Part shown: in pieces, positions 19,047 through 27,318 of the stretch
Layout: each line of letters starts with the position of its first letter
Position numbering within the stretch: the stretch's first letter is position 1
The notes under the pieces: model-generated
The model's input: only the letters and a program-made list of their open reading frames with translations
Told to the model about the DNA's origin: nothing
Database searches by the model: none
Assembly (NCBI GenBank): GCA_022824305.1
Contig: JAJEAD010000032.1
Coordinates: 62,001-126,000, forward strand
Direction of reading: 5' to 3'
Origin: Gammaproteobacteria bacterium
Lineage (GTDB): Bacteria; Pseudomonadota; Gammaproteobacteria; HK1
DNA: 64,000 nt
Program-made: the position numbers and the translations under genes

Positions 19047-19440
19047 GGGAGCCGGCCGAGCAATCGCTGTCCCGATTCCGCTCGAGGGGTCGGGGGGGAG
19101 GAAAGTCCGGGCTCCGCAGGGCAGGGTGCCAGGTAGCGCCTGGGGGGCGCGAGCCCACGGAAAGTGCCACAGAAAATATACCGCCCCCGTCTTCGAAACG
19201 GAGACGGGTGGTAAGGGTGAAATGGTGCGGTAAGAGCGCACCGCGTCGGTGGCAACATCGACGGCAGGGCAAACCCCACCCGGAGCAAGACCAAATAGCG
19301 GAGTGTCTCCGGCACCGTCACGCGGTACGGAGGAGGCGTGGCCCGCGCCGCTCCCGGGTAGGTCGCTAGAGGTGCGCGGCGACGCGCATCCCAGATGAAT
19401 GGTTGCTCCAGACAGAACCCGGCTTACAGGCCGGCTCCCT
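19047..19440 (+). ncRNA. rnpB: RNase P RNA (M1 RNA, bacterial type A)
   Basis: Catalytic RNA that removes 5' leaders of tRNA precursors. The universally conserved blocks appear in order: GGAGGAAAGTCCGGGCTC near the 5' side, CAGGGTGCCAGGTA, GGTAAGGGTGAAA, GGTAAGAGCGCACCG, ACCCGGAGCAAGACCAAATA, CCCGGGTAGG and near the 3' end AGATGAATGGTTG with ACAGAACCCGGCTTA. The ends GGGAGCCGGCC (19047-19057) and GGCCGGCTCCC (19429-19439) pair as an 11-bp P1 helix. Layout follows E. coli M1 RNA. Its last 17 bases overlap the 3' end of rsmI on the other strand. Confidence 0.97.
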
Positions 19441-20326
19441 CCTTTGAACCCTTGCCGGAGATCTCGAGCGCCAGGCGATAGAGCAGGTTGCGCTCGCAAC
19501 GGGTTACCCGTCCCGCGATCTCCACCGCGCGGCTGACGGGGAGCTCCTGGAGAAGCTCGACCAGGAGAGTGCGGGCATCGTCGGCCGCGGAGGATGCGCT
19601 CTCCTCCGCCGCTCCCGCGACGAGGATCACGAACTCCCCGCGCACGTGCTCGCTCCGCATGCGCAGCCAGTCCCGCAATTCCTCCAGGGAAGCGCTCTGC
19701 ACGGTCTCGTGCACCTTGGTGAGCTCCTTGGCCAGGACTGCGCTCCGGTCGCCGCCGAACAGGTCCCGCAGGTCTTCGAGCGTGCCTTCGATCCGGTGCG
19801 GAGCCTCGTAGAACAGGAGCGTACGGGTCTCGGATCGAAGCGATGCCAGGCGCCGGCGCCGGGCCGCGCGCCTTGCGGGGAGGAATCCCTCGAAGACGAA
19901 TCGATCGGTGGGAAGTCCCGAAACGCTGAGTGCGCACACCAGGGCGCAGGGGCCGGGAACTGCGCGGACCCGTCCTCCGGCCTGGTGCACCCGGCGCACG
20001 AGGTGAAGCCCCGGATCGCTGATCGAGGGCGTGCCCGCATCGCAGATCAGAGCGAGGTGCTCCCCCTTCTCGAGGCGTCGAAGGACCTGTGTCGCCACCC
20101 GGCGCTCGTTGTGATCGTGCAGCGGGCTCAGCCGGGTTGCGATGCCGTGAACGGCGAGGAGGCGACGGCTGTGCCGCGTATCCTCGGCGAGCACGCCATC
20201 GACCTCGCGCAGCGTCTGCAGGGCGCGGGCGCTGATGTCGCCGGCGTTTCCGATCGGAGTCGCCACGACGTAGAGCACGCCCCCGGGGCGGGTGCTCGCT
20301 GCGCTCGGATCTCTATCCGTTCTCAA
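19424..20326 (-). CDS. rsmI: 16S rRNA (cytidine1402-2'-O)-methyltransferase RsmI
   Basis: Tetrapyrrole-methylase-fold SAM enzyme of 300 residues that methylates the ribose of C1402, the same nucleotide RsmH modifies on the base. Motifs: LYVVATPIGNAGDISARAL, LAEDTRHSRRLL, LICDAGTPSISDPG, VPGPCALVCALSVSGLP and KELTKVHE. No ATG precedes the core; TTG 20326, with GGAG five bases upstream, is the best start, giving a 17-residue lead. The TAA stop lies inside the rnpB 3' stem on the other strand. Confidence 0.94.
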   Translation of the reverse strand: MRTDRDPSAASTRPGGVLYVVATPIGNAGDISARALQTLREVDGVLAEDTRHSRRLLAVHGIATRLSPLHDHNERRVATQVLRRLEKGEHLALICDAGTPSISDPGLHLVRRVHQAGGRVRAVPGPCALVCALSVSGLPTDRFVFEGFLPARRAARRRRLASLRSETRTLLFYEAPHRIEGTLEDLRDLFGGDRSAVLAKELTKVHETVQSASLEELRDWLRMRSEHVRGEFVILVAGAAEESASSAADDARTLLVELLQELPVSRAVEIAGRVTRCERNLLYRLALEISGKGSKEGAGL

Positions 20327-20473
20327 ATCGGCTCCGGGTGCTCGAGCGCGGACTTCATGGTACAGGCTGAGTACGTGTCTCGCACCGCGACCGGCCCGCC
20401 GCGGCCGAGAGCAAGGCGCCCGTCCGGGGCGTGTCCCGGCACGGCGCGCCGCCCCGGTCCGAAGGCCGGGCGC

Positions 20474-20482
20474 TGCTACAAT
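20474..20482 (+). promoter_or_regulatory. Possible extended -10 promoter of lpoA
   Basis: TGC followed by TACAAT forms an extended -10 element. Transcription would start only a few bases before the lpoA ATG (20495), giving a very short leader. No convincing -35 is visible. Confidence 0.4.
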
Positions 20483-20494
20483 GCCGCCAACGCC

Positions 20495-22375
20495 ATGAAT
20501 CGTATCCTCCCTCTCGCCGCCGGGCTCGTCCTTGCGAGCCTTCTCGGTGCGTGCGTCGACGCTCCACCGCGTCCCGACGGCGACGCGGATGCGGCAGCAC
20601 GGAACCTCTTCACGGAAGGGCGATTCCTCGATGCCGCCGCCGAATTCCAGCGACTGGCTGCGGTCGCGCAGGGTGAGGCGGCGTGGCATTTCACCCTGAG
20701 CGCCGCCCATGCGTTCATCGCCGGGTCCCGGCCGGACGAGGCGCTCGCGCAGCTCGCGGACGGAGACTGGGGCGGCGCGTCGGCGGCACAGCAGCGAGAA
20801 CGGGCCGCCCTGCGGGCGGAGCTGGTGCTCGCGCGGGGGGATGCGCGCGAGGCGCTCCGACTTCTCCCCGACGCGCTCGTCGATGCCGCCTCTCCCTCCA
20901 TCGCGCGCGGGATGCGGACGACCCGTGCCGCGGCCTATCACTCGCTCGGCCTTCACCTGCCGGCGGCGCGGGAAAGGGTTGCGTGGGAAGAGCTCGGTCT
21001 CCGCGGGGAAGACGCGAGCGCCAACCGCCGCGCGGTGTGGAACGCGCTCCAGGCGGTCACCACGCCGGAGCTGGAGGCCGCGCGCATCCGGGCGGGAAGT
21101 CGTCTGAGTGGATGGATCGACTTGACGCTTCAGTTTCGCGGGTCGATGTTCGACCACGCGCGCTTTCAGGAGGCGGTCCGCGCCTGGCGGGAGCGCTACC
21201 CCGATCACCCCGCGGGGAAGGAACTGACGCGCGAGCTGCTCGCGGAAAGCGCCGCCTTCTCGACACCTCCGGCCAAGGTCGCCTTGCTGCTGCCCGCGCA
21301 CGGCGCCTTCGCGGAGGCGGCTCGGGCGATCCGGGACGGGTTCCTCGCCGGCTGGTACCGGCACGCGGACACCGAAGCGCGGCCCGCGCTCATCATCCGC
21401 GACACGAGCGGCGCCGACATCGGGACCCTGGTGGCCGGCGTCGTGGAGGAAGGTGCGGAGATCATCGTGGGTCCGCTTCAGAAGTCCTCGGTCCGCGACC
21501 TGGCCCGCCTCGGGCGTCCCGCGATACCGGTACTCGCGCTCAATCGGCTGCCCGCGGACGCCGCGGCTCGTCCTCCGAAGGGCTTCTACCAGTTCTCGCT
21601 CTCGCCCGAAGACGAGGCGCGCGAAGTGGCGGGGCGTGCATGGTCCGACGGATACGCGCGGGCCGGGATTCTCGCGCCCGAGGGCGTCTGGGGGACGCGA
21701 GTGGCGAGGGCCTTCTCGGCCGCGTGGGAAGAGCTGGGGGGGCGAATCGTCGAAACGACGTACTACTCGACCGGGAACGAGGAAGGCTCCGAGCCGCCCG
21801 ACATGTCGATGCCGGTCGAGGCGCTCCTCAACCTGGACGAGAGCAGACTCCGCCGCGACGATCTCAGGAAGACCCTGCGCCGACGAGTCCACTTCGAAGC
21901 GCGCTACCGCAGCGATCTGGACCTCGTGTTCATGGCGGGCTTTCCCCGAGAGGCCCGACAGCTACGCCCCCAGTTCGAGTTTCACGCCGCGGGAAGCGTA
22001 CCCATGTACTCCACTTCCCACGTGTACTCCGGCGTGCCGGATCCCGAGGCGGACAGCGACGTCGACGACATCGTGTTCGGAGACATGCCGATGGTCCTGT
22101 CGAGCTCCGGCGAGCGGCAGGAGCTTCGCCGGCAACTCTCCTCCCTGTGGCCGGACCGGTTGCGGATCTATCTGCGCCTCTACTCCTTCGGGCTCGACGC
22201 CTTCGACCTCGTCACGCGTCTGCGCTACCTCGAAGCGGCGCCGCTTCACGCCCATGCCGGCCATACCGGGCTGCTCCGGCTCACGGAGAACGGGAGCATT
22301 CACCGGCAGCTGAGCTGGGCCCGATTCCGGGGCGGGCTTCCCCTGCCCCTCCCCGCTCGGGGGGGCGCCCCTTGA
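20495..22375 (+). CDS. lpoA: Outer-membrane lipoprotein activator of PBP1A, LpoA/LppC family
   Basis: Lipoprotein of 626 residues expected on the inner face of the outer membrane, where LpoA reaches through the periplasm to stimulate the synthase PBP1A. The lipobox LLGAC places the acylated cysteine at residue 20. The N-terminal half (about 30-240) is helical and TPR-like, rich in Ala/Leu/Arg; the C-terminal half (about 250-600) is a periplasmic-binding-protein fold beginning KVALLLPAHGAFAEAARAIRDGFLAGWY, the LppC signature. It is followed by yraN with a 4-base overlap, the conserved rsmI-lpoA-yraN order. Confidence 0.92.
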   Translation: MNRILPLAAGLVLASLLGACVDAPPRPDGDADAAARNLFTEGRFLDAAAEFQRLAAVAQGEAAWHFTLSAAHAFIAGSRPDEALAQLADGDWGGASAAQQRERAALRAELVLARGDAREALRLLPDALVDAASPSIARGMRTTRAAAYHSLGLHLPAARERVAWEELGLRGEDASANRRAVWNALQAVTTPELEAARIRAGSRLSGWIDLTLQFRGSMFDHARFQEAVRAWRERYPDHPAGKELTRELLAESAAFSTPPAKVALLLPAHGAFAEAARAIRDGFLAGWYRHADTEARPALIIRDTSGADIGTLVAGVVEEGAEIIVGPLQKSSVRDLARLGRPAIPVLALNRLPADAAARPPKGFYQFSLSPEDEAREVAGRAWSDGYARAGILAPEGVWGTRVARAFSAAWEELGGRIVETTYYSTGNEEGSEPPDMSMPVEALLNLDESRLRRDDLRKTLRRRVHFEARYRSDLDLVFMAGFPREARQLRPQFEFHAAGSVPMYSTSHVYSGVPDPEADSDVDDIVFGDMPMVLSSSGERQELRRQLSSLWPDRLRIYLRLYSFGLDAFDLVTRLRYLEAAPLHAHAGHTGLLRLTENGSIHRQLSWARFRGGLPLPLPARGGAP

Positions 22376-22749
22376 GCCCGCCGGGCACCACCGGCACGAC
22401 GACCCGGGGAGCGGCGGCCGAACGGGTTGCCGGAGCATGGCTGCGACGTCGGGGACTGCGCCGCCTCGAGGCGAACTACCGCTGCCGTATCGGCGAGATT
22501 GACCTGGTGATGCAGGACGGCGCCACACTGGTGTTCGTCGAGGTGCGCTACCGCCGCACCGACGCCTTCGGCAGCGGAGCGGAGACGGTGGGTTCCGCCA
22601 AGCGACGGCGCCTCGTCCGAGCGGCCTCTCGCTATCTTCAGCAGCACCCGCAATGGGCGAACCACATGTGCCGATTCGACGTGATATCGATGTCGGGAGA
22701 CGAGCGTCGGCCGGAGATCGAGTGGATACGGGGTGCTTTCGAAGCCTGA
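22372..22749 (+). CDS. yraN: YraN family endonuclease-like protein (UPF0102)
   Basis: Protein of 125 residues with a restriction-endonuclease-like fold. The family motif is visible: AAAERVAGAWLRRRGLR, NYRCRIGEIDLVMQDG and VFVEVRYRR, giving the D...E-x-R metal-site pattern (the usual lysine is replaced by arginine, common in YraN). Cellular role is unproven; a DNA-processing role is suggested by the fold. The TTG start overlaps the lpoA TGA (TTGA), and no later start keeps the core intact. Confidence 0.9.
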   Translation: MSPPGTTGTTTRGAAAERVAGAWLRRRGLRRLEANYRCRIGEIDLVMQDGATLVFVEVRYRRTDAFGSGAETVGSAKRRRLVRAASRYLQQHPQWANHMCRFDVISMSGDERRPEIEWIRGAFEA

Positions 22750-22833
22750 TGCGCGCTGCGCAGCTCCCGAGCCGGAGCTCCGATGGCGGCGCTCCGGCTC
22801 CGGCCATGACCGGGCAACTGGCAGACTTCGGCG

Positions 22834-22839
22834 TATGAT
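22834..22839 (+). promoter_or_regulatory. Likely -10 element upstream of hemB
   Basis: TATGAT lies 27 bases before the hemB ATG, within GCGTATGATCCCG, a 13-mer found again upstream of dolP. No clear -35 is seen. A GGAGG ribosome site follows before the ATG. Confidence 0.4.
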
Positions 22840-22866
22840 CCCGACCTGAACACCCGGAGGAATGCA

Positions 22867-23919
22867 ATGGACGCCGCCACGATCCTGGAGATCCGCCGGC
22901 GCAGCCGACCGCGCCGCCTGCGACACTCCGCGCGGCTGCGCGAAGCGGTGCGCGAGACCACGCTCAGTCCCAGCGACTTCATCTACCCGATGTTCGTGGT
23001 GCATGGCGAGGGAGTCCGCTCCCCCATCGCTTCCATGCCGGGAATCTGCCAGCTCTCGGTGGACTGCGCGGTCGAGGAGGCGTCCCGGGCGAAAGCGGCG
23101 GGGATCCCGGCCGTGCTGCTCTTCGGGATTCCCGCGTCGAAGGATCCGACGGGCGAGGAGAACTTCGACGACGACGGCATCATCCAGCGTGCGATTCGCG
23201 CGCTGAAGCGGGCGCTGCCCGACCTTCTCGTGGTCACCGACGTGTGCCTCTGCGAGTACACCGACCACGGCCACTGTGGCGTGCTGAACCACGACAACCC
23301 GGCGCTCCCCCAGGGATACGTGCTGAACGACGAGACGCTGGACATCCTGGCCCGGGTCTCGGTGAGCCACGCGCAGGCGGGAAGCGACATCGTCGCCCCG
23401 AGCGGCATGATCGACGGCATGGTCGAGTGCATGAGAGAGGGGCTGGACGAGCACGGCTTCGAGCACATTCCGATCATGTCCTACGCCGTGAAGTACGCCT
23501 CGGCCTTCTACGGCCCCTTCCGCGACGCCGCCCAGGGGGCGCCGAAGTTCGGCGACCGGCGTACCCACCAGATGGATCCGGGCAACGTGCGGGAGGCGCT
23601 GAAGGAGGCGGCGCTCGACGTTGCGGAAGGCGCCGACTTCCTGATGGTCAAACCCGCGCTGGCCTATCTCGACGTCATCCGCCGAGTTCACGAAGCACAT
23701 CCGGAGCTTCCGATGGTCGCCTACAACGTGAGCGGCGAGTACTCGATGGTCAAGGCGGCGGGCGCCAGGGGCTGGCTGGACGAGCGAGCCGTCACGCTGG
23801 AGAACCTCACCGCGATCAAGCGCGCGGGCGCTGACCTCATCATCACCTATCACGCGCTCGACGCGGTGCGCTGGCTGCGGGGAGGCTCCGACGAGGAAGG
23901 CGCGCGGGAGCACGGGTAG
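22867..23919 (+). CDS. hemB: Delta-aminolevulinic acid dehydratase (porphobilinogen synthase)
   Basis: Cytosolic enzyme of 350 residues that condenses two 5-aminolevulinate molecules to porphobilinogen in haem synthesis. Active-site lysines are Lys209 (SYAVKYAS) and the Schiff-base Lys262 ([12 protein letters not shown]). Cys127, Cys129 and Cys137 ([14 protein letters not shown]) form the catalytic zinc site, as in E. coli and animals and unlike the magnesium-only Pseudomonas enzyme. It is preceded by a strong GGAGG and stands alone in its transcription unit. Confidence 0.98.
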   Translation: MDAATILEIRRRSRPRRLRHSARLREAVRETTLSPSDFIYPMFVVHGEGVRSPIASMPGICQLSVDCAVEEASRAKAAGIPAVLLFGIPASKDPTGEENFDDDGIIQRAIRALKRALPDLLVVTDVCLCEYTDHGHCGVLNHDNPALPQGYVLNDETLDILARVSVSHAQAGSDIVAPSGMIDGMVECMREGLDEHGFEHIPIMSYAVKYASAFYGPFRDAAQGAPKFGDRRTHQMDPGNVREALKEAALDVAEGADFLMVKPALAYLDVIRRVHEAHPELPMVAYNVSGEYSMVKAAGARGWLDERAVTLENLTAIKRAGADLIITYHALDAVRWLRGGSDEEGAREHG

Positions 23920-23983
23920 CCCTCGTTGCTGCGGACAGCCTTTCGCGACGGCTCACGCAATCGGATCCGCATCGTCCGGCGCG

Positions 23984-23989
23984 TATGAT
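23984..23989 (+). promoter_or_regulatory. Likely -10 element upstream of dolP
   Basis: TATGAT lies 30 bases before the GTG start, in the same GCGTATGATCCCG context as the one before hemB. No clear -35 is seen. Confidence 0.35.
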
Positions 23990-24019
23990 CCCGCTCGGCC
24001 GGTTCTGGAGGAGCTAGAA

Positions 24020-24616
24020 GTGCACCGAACTCTCGAAATTCGCGTTCTCGTGCTGGTCGCGGGCATCGCCCTGCTGCAGGGGTGCGCCGCGGTGGTGGGC
24101 ACCGGCGCGGTCGGAGCGGCCGGCGTCGCCGGCGTGGCCACCGCGACGGACCGTCGCAGCACCGGCACGGTGGTCGACGACGAGGTGATCGAGCTCAAGG
24201 CCATGGCGGCGCTGCGGCGCAACACCGACATCGCCCCCGCCAGCCACGTCAACGCCACGAGCTACAACGGCATCCTCCTCCTCACCGGAGAGACGCCGAA
24301 CGAGGAAATGCGCGGCCGCATCACCGGGCTGGTCGAGAAGATCGACAAGGTGCGCCGGGTTCAGAACGAGCTCGCCATCGCCGCCCCGAGCTCGATGCTC
24401 TCGCGCTCGAGCGACGCCGTGATAACCGCGAAGATCAAGACCGCGCTCGGCCGCCACAGCTTCGAGATCGCGGCCCGCACCAAGGTGGTTACCGAGAACG
24501 GGGTGGTGTATCTGCTGGGCCTGGTGCGGCGCGGCGAAGCGGATGTTTCCACCGGCATCGCGCGGAAGATCGGCGGAGTGCAGCGCGTGGTCAAGCTCTT
24601 CGAATACATCGATTGA
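24020..24616 (+). CDS. dolP: BON-domain outer-membrane lipoprotein (DolP/YraP-like)
   Basis: Lipoprotein of 198 residues. The signal ends in lipobox LLQGC with Cys22. A glycine/alanine-rich linker (VVGTGAVGAAGVAGVA) is followed by two BON domains (about 55-118 and 127-195), each with the NATSYNG-ILLLTGE / TENGVVYLLGLV pattern. DolP binds anionic phospholipid and supports outer-membrane integrity. The start is GTG 24020 with AGGAG upstream; no ATG is available before the signal peptide. The phosphosugar isomerase-like gene (diaA) found nearby in relatives is missing. Confidence 0.9.
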   Translation: MHRTLEIRVLVLVAGIALLQGCAAVVGTGAVGAAGVAGVATATDRRSTGTVVDDEVIELKAMAALRRNTDIAPASHVNATSYNGILLLTGETPNEEMRGRITGLVEKIDKVRRVQNELAIAAPSSMLSRSSDAVITAKIKTALGRHSFEIAARTKVVTENGVVYLLGLVRRGEADVSTGIARKIGGVQRVVKLFEYID

Positions 24617-24816
24617 GCGAGGCGCTCTTCCCGGACTCCCCGCTGCCGGCAGGCATCGAGAGGGGCAGACCCCGCCGCCCGGTGAATGGCGCATCGCGCC
24701 CTCCTCCCCCGAGCTGTGACGAGTTCGCGGCATTGGCCACCGCGTCAACCTCGAGCGGGGTGATGCCACCGACGTGAACCGTGCTCATGTCGGCACGGCT
24801 CCACCGGAGGCTTCTC

Positions 24817-25158
24817 TCACTCGGGCGGCCCCGGGACCCAGATTGCGTCCACGTTGGGCCCGGTGAGGGTAACGCTGCCGCCTTCCCGGCTGTGTCCGTC
24901 CGCGCTCACCTCGAACGCGTAGATCCGACGCATCGTCAACAGCCTGCCGCCGCCTCTCACCACGCGCCATCGGGCGAGGGCAACCGTGTCGTCGAGCAAC
25001 TGCACTCCGTACGCGCGGCAGGTACGGCGGCAGACCTCCACCGCGGTCTCCCGCGCCCGCATGTTGGCACGCCACGCCAGGAGCAGCACGCCCAACACCA
25101 GGATGCCTGCAAGAATGCCTTCCAAAGTCGACCGACCCGCCACTGCGTCGGGATGCAA
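24817..25158 (-). CDS. DUF3301-like membrane-anchored small protein
   Basis: About 113 residues. One hydrophobic helix (roughly residues 14-28) is followed by WRANMRARETAVEVCRRTC, VQLLDDTVALARWRVVR and RRIYAFEVSADGHSREGGSVTL, the pattern of the small proteobacterial DUF3301 family. Function unknown. The start is uncertain: the TTG at 25158 has no good ribosome site, and translation may begin nearer the hydrophobic helix. It lies just before the sspB-sspA-pet block, where relatives often carry it. Confidence 0.65.
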   Translation of the reverse strand: MHPDAVAGRSTLEGILAGILVLGVLLLAWRANMRARETAVEVCRRTCRAYGVQLLDDTVALARWRVVRGGGRLLTMRRIYAFEVSADGHSREGGSVTLTGPNVDAIWVPGPPE

Positions 25159-25372
25159 GCGTCATCCGCCGTCGAAGATAACCCATGGACGGGATGCCGC
25201 GGAACGCAATGCGCGACCTTCGCCCCCGGACCACCCTTCCGTTGCGCTCCGCGCCTGCACCGACGGAATCTGCGCTACCGCTATGCCCGAGCGGCGGTCG
25301 AGGCAGTGTGCGCTGCCCGGAGACGAACCGGCGTGCGGCGCCGGAAGTCGCCCGGAGACTGCCGCGGGATTC

Positions 25373-25771
25373 CTACTTGACGACTCGCAGGGTGGGCCGG
25401 CCGGGTTTCGCTTTGCCCCCCTCCGGCGCGGGCGGCGGCGCGTCCTTCTCTTCCGGGAAGGACATTCCCACTCCATTCTCCCTCGCCACGACCGCGAGAA
25501 CCGCCCGGACGGGCAACTCCACGTGGAAACCGGTTCCGGAGAATCGGGCATCGAACTCCACGAGATTCTTGCCGATGCAAAAGCCCCGGACCGCGCTCGC
25601 GGACACGTTCAGCACGATTCGCCCGTTCTCCACGCAGTGGGCCGGCACCACGACGCCCTCCACCCGGGCGTCCACGAGCATCTGGGGCGTAAGTCCGTTG
25701 TCGGCGATCCACTCGTGCACGGCTCGGATCAGATACGGGCGGCTCGAGGTCATGGGGCGGGATGACGCCAT
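25373..25771 (-). CDS. sspB: ClpXP protease specificity-enhancing factor SspB
   Basis: Adaptor of 132 residues that delivers ssrA-tagged polypeptides to ClpXP. The substrate-binding domain covers about residues 9-108 (PYLIRAVHEWIADNGLTP, VVVPAHCVENGRIVLNVS, FDARFSGTGFHVELPV). A flexible Pro/Lys-rich linker ends in the ClpX-docking tail GRPTLRVVK, nearly identical to the E. coli tail. It follows sspA by 17 bp, the usual pair. A second ATG at 25753 is an alternative start. Confidence 0.95.
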   Translation of the reverse strand: MASSRPMTSSRPYLIRAVHEWIADNGLTPQMLVDARVEGVVVPAHCVENGRIVLNVSASAVRGFCIGKNLVEFDARFSGTGFHVELPVRAVLAVVARENGVGMSFPEEKDAPPPAPEGGKAKPGRPTLRVVK

Positions 25772-25788
25772 GGACTCAAGTGCGAAAC

Positions 25789-26421
25789 TCAGTAGCCTTC
25801 GCCCATCTCGCGTTCGAGCTCCGAAAGACTGGCCTTGAACGCCTCGCGCTCGAAGAGGCGGTCCGCGTATCCCCGCAGGCTCCTGGTCTGGCTCGGCAGC
25901 TTGATGTGGTAGTGAGGCAGGCGCCAGAGCACCGGGGCCATGAAGCAGTCCGCGAGGGAAAAGTCGTCGGACATGAAGAACCTCTTCTGGGAGAAGGCGG
26001 GTGCGATCGCGGTGAGGTGATCCCGCAACGCCTTGCGCTGCGAGGTCGGCGATCCGCTCTCGCTTTGGTCGAGCCGCTTCATGACGGAATACATGTCGCG
26101 TTCCACGCGGTACCGGTAGAGCCGGTTGTTGGCGCGGCTGACCGGATCCACCGGCATCAAGGGAGGATGAGGAAAGCGCTCGTCCAGGTACTCCATGATG
26201 ATCTGGGGCTCATAGAGCACCAGGTCCCGATCCGCAAGCGTCAGGATGGTGTCGTAGGGATTGAGCGCATTCAGATCTTCGGGGCGGTTGTCCGGCGCCA
26301 CGTCCATGATCTCGACGTTGATCGCCTTCTCGGCCAGGACGAAGCGCACCGCGTGACAGGCGGGGTCTGTGGCATCGGAGTAGAGCGACATCACGGAGCG
26401 GCGGTTGACGAACAATGCCAT
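25789..26421 (-). CDS. sspA: Stringent starvation protein A
   Basis: RNA-polymerase-associated protein of 210 residues with a GST fold. The N-terminal thioredoxin-like domain (about 8-85: VMSLYSDATDPACHAVRFVLAEK) and the all-helical C-terminal domain carry the family surface, including NPYDTILTLADRDLVLYEP and MEYLDERFPHPPLMPVDP. It lacks glutathione transferase catalytic features, as expected. In E. coli it acts in stationary-phase survival and acid tolerance. It sits between petC (75 bp upstream) and sspB. Confidence 0.96.
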   Translation of the reverse strand: MALFVNRRSVMSLYSDATDPACHAVRFVLAEKAINVEIMDVAPDNRPEDLNALNPYDTILTLADRDLVLYEPQIIMEYLDERFPHPPLMPVDPVSRANNRLYRYRVERDMYSVMKRLDQSESGSPTSQRKALRDHLTAIAPAFSQKRFFMSDDFSLADCFMAPVLWRLPHYHIKLPSQTRSLRGYADRLFEREAFKASLSELEREMGEGY

Positions 26422-26495
26422 TGGATGTCACTCCGAAGTACGGCCTCCCGAACGGGATCGAAGCGGACCCGCGTCCGCCCGTGTGCGCGGCGGAG

Positions 26496-27317
26496 TCAGT
26501 GCACGTCCTTCCAGTACTCCCGGTAGAGCACGTAGGAGAGCACTATGAAGAAGCCCAGGTACGCGAGCACCCAGAAACCGATGCGGTAGCGGACCAGCTT
26601 GGCCGGCTCTCCGACGTAGGTAAGGAAGTTCACGATATCCCGGGCGGCGGAGCGAAAGGGACCGACGCCCAGGGATCCCGGTGCGGAGACGACGAGCCGG
26701 TCGACAACCCTGGATTCCGCGCCCGACTCGTCCTGCACGATGTTATGCAGGTTCACCCCCTCCTTCGTCGCCTCGAGACGCACCGCGTGCTCCAGCCTGG
26801 CCCCGGCGGGCCGCTCTCCCTTCTCGAGCGACTGTATCCCCTGCAGCGACCACAGGACATGGGGCATTCCCACCCCGGAAAACACCAGGTTGTTCACGCC
26901 GAAGGGTCGGGCCGGATTCGGATCCTGGTAGAAGGTCAGGAGGTAGGAGTAGAGCCAGTCGGGACCCCGGGCGCGCGCGATCACCGAGAGGTCGGGAGGC
27001 GCGACCCCGAACCACTCCTTCGCGTCCTCCCGGCGCAGCGCGGTGCGCATCTCGTCGCCGACCTTGCCTCCGCTGAAGACGAGATTCTCGAGCACCTGAG
27101 CGTCGCTCAGTCCCAGATCGCGCCCCATGCGGTCGTAGCGCATGAACTCGAGCGAGTGACAGCCGGAACAGTAGTTCATGAAGAGCCCGGCCCCGCGCTG
27201 AAGGGAGGCCCGGTCCGACAGGTCGGTCTTCGCGTCCAGCAGGGCCATCCCGCCCCCCGCGGCGGAAACACCGAGAGGGAGGCAGGCGAGAGCCAGGATC
27301 GCGACGAGCCCTCTCAC
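26496..27317 (-). CDS. petC: Ubiquinol-cytochrome c reductase cytochrome c1
   Basis: Membrane-anchored c-type cytochrome of 273 residues that passes electrons from the Rieske centre to soluble cytochrome c. Signal peptide about 1-19; haem is bound covalently at Cys50, Cys53 and His54 (CSGCH). A C-terminal helix (about 245-265, FWVLAYLGFFIVLSYVLY) anchors it with its globular domain in the periplasm. The GTG start lies 1 bp after the petB stop. Third gene of the petABC operon. Confidence 0.96.
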   Translation of the reverse strand: MRGLVAILALACLPLGVSAAGGGMALLDAKTDLSDRASLQRGAGLFMNYCSGCHSLEFMRYDRMGRDLGLSDAQVLENLVFSGGKVGDEMRTALRREDAKEWFGVAPPDLSVIARARGPDWLYSYLLTFYQDPNPARPFGVNNLVFSGVGMPHVLWSLQGIQSLEKGERPAGARLEHAVRLEATKEGVNLHNIVQDESGAESRVVDRLVVSAPGSLGVGPFRSAARDIVNFLTYVGEPAKLVRYRIGFWVLAYLGFFIVLSYVLYREYWKDVH

Positions 27318-27318
27318 C

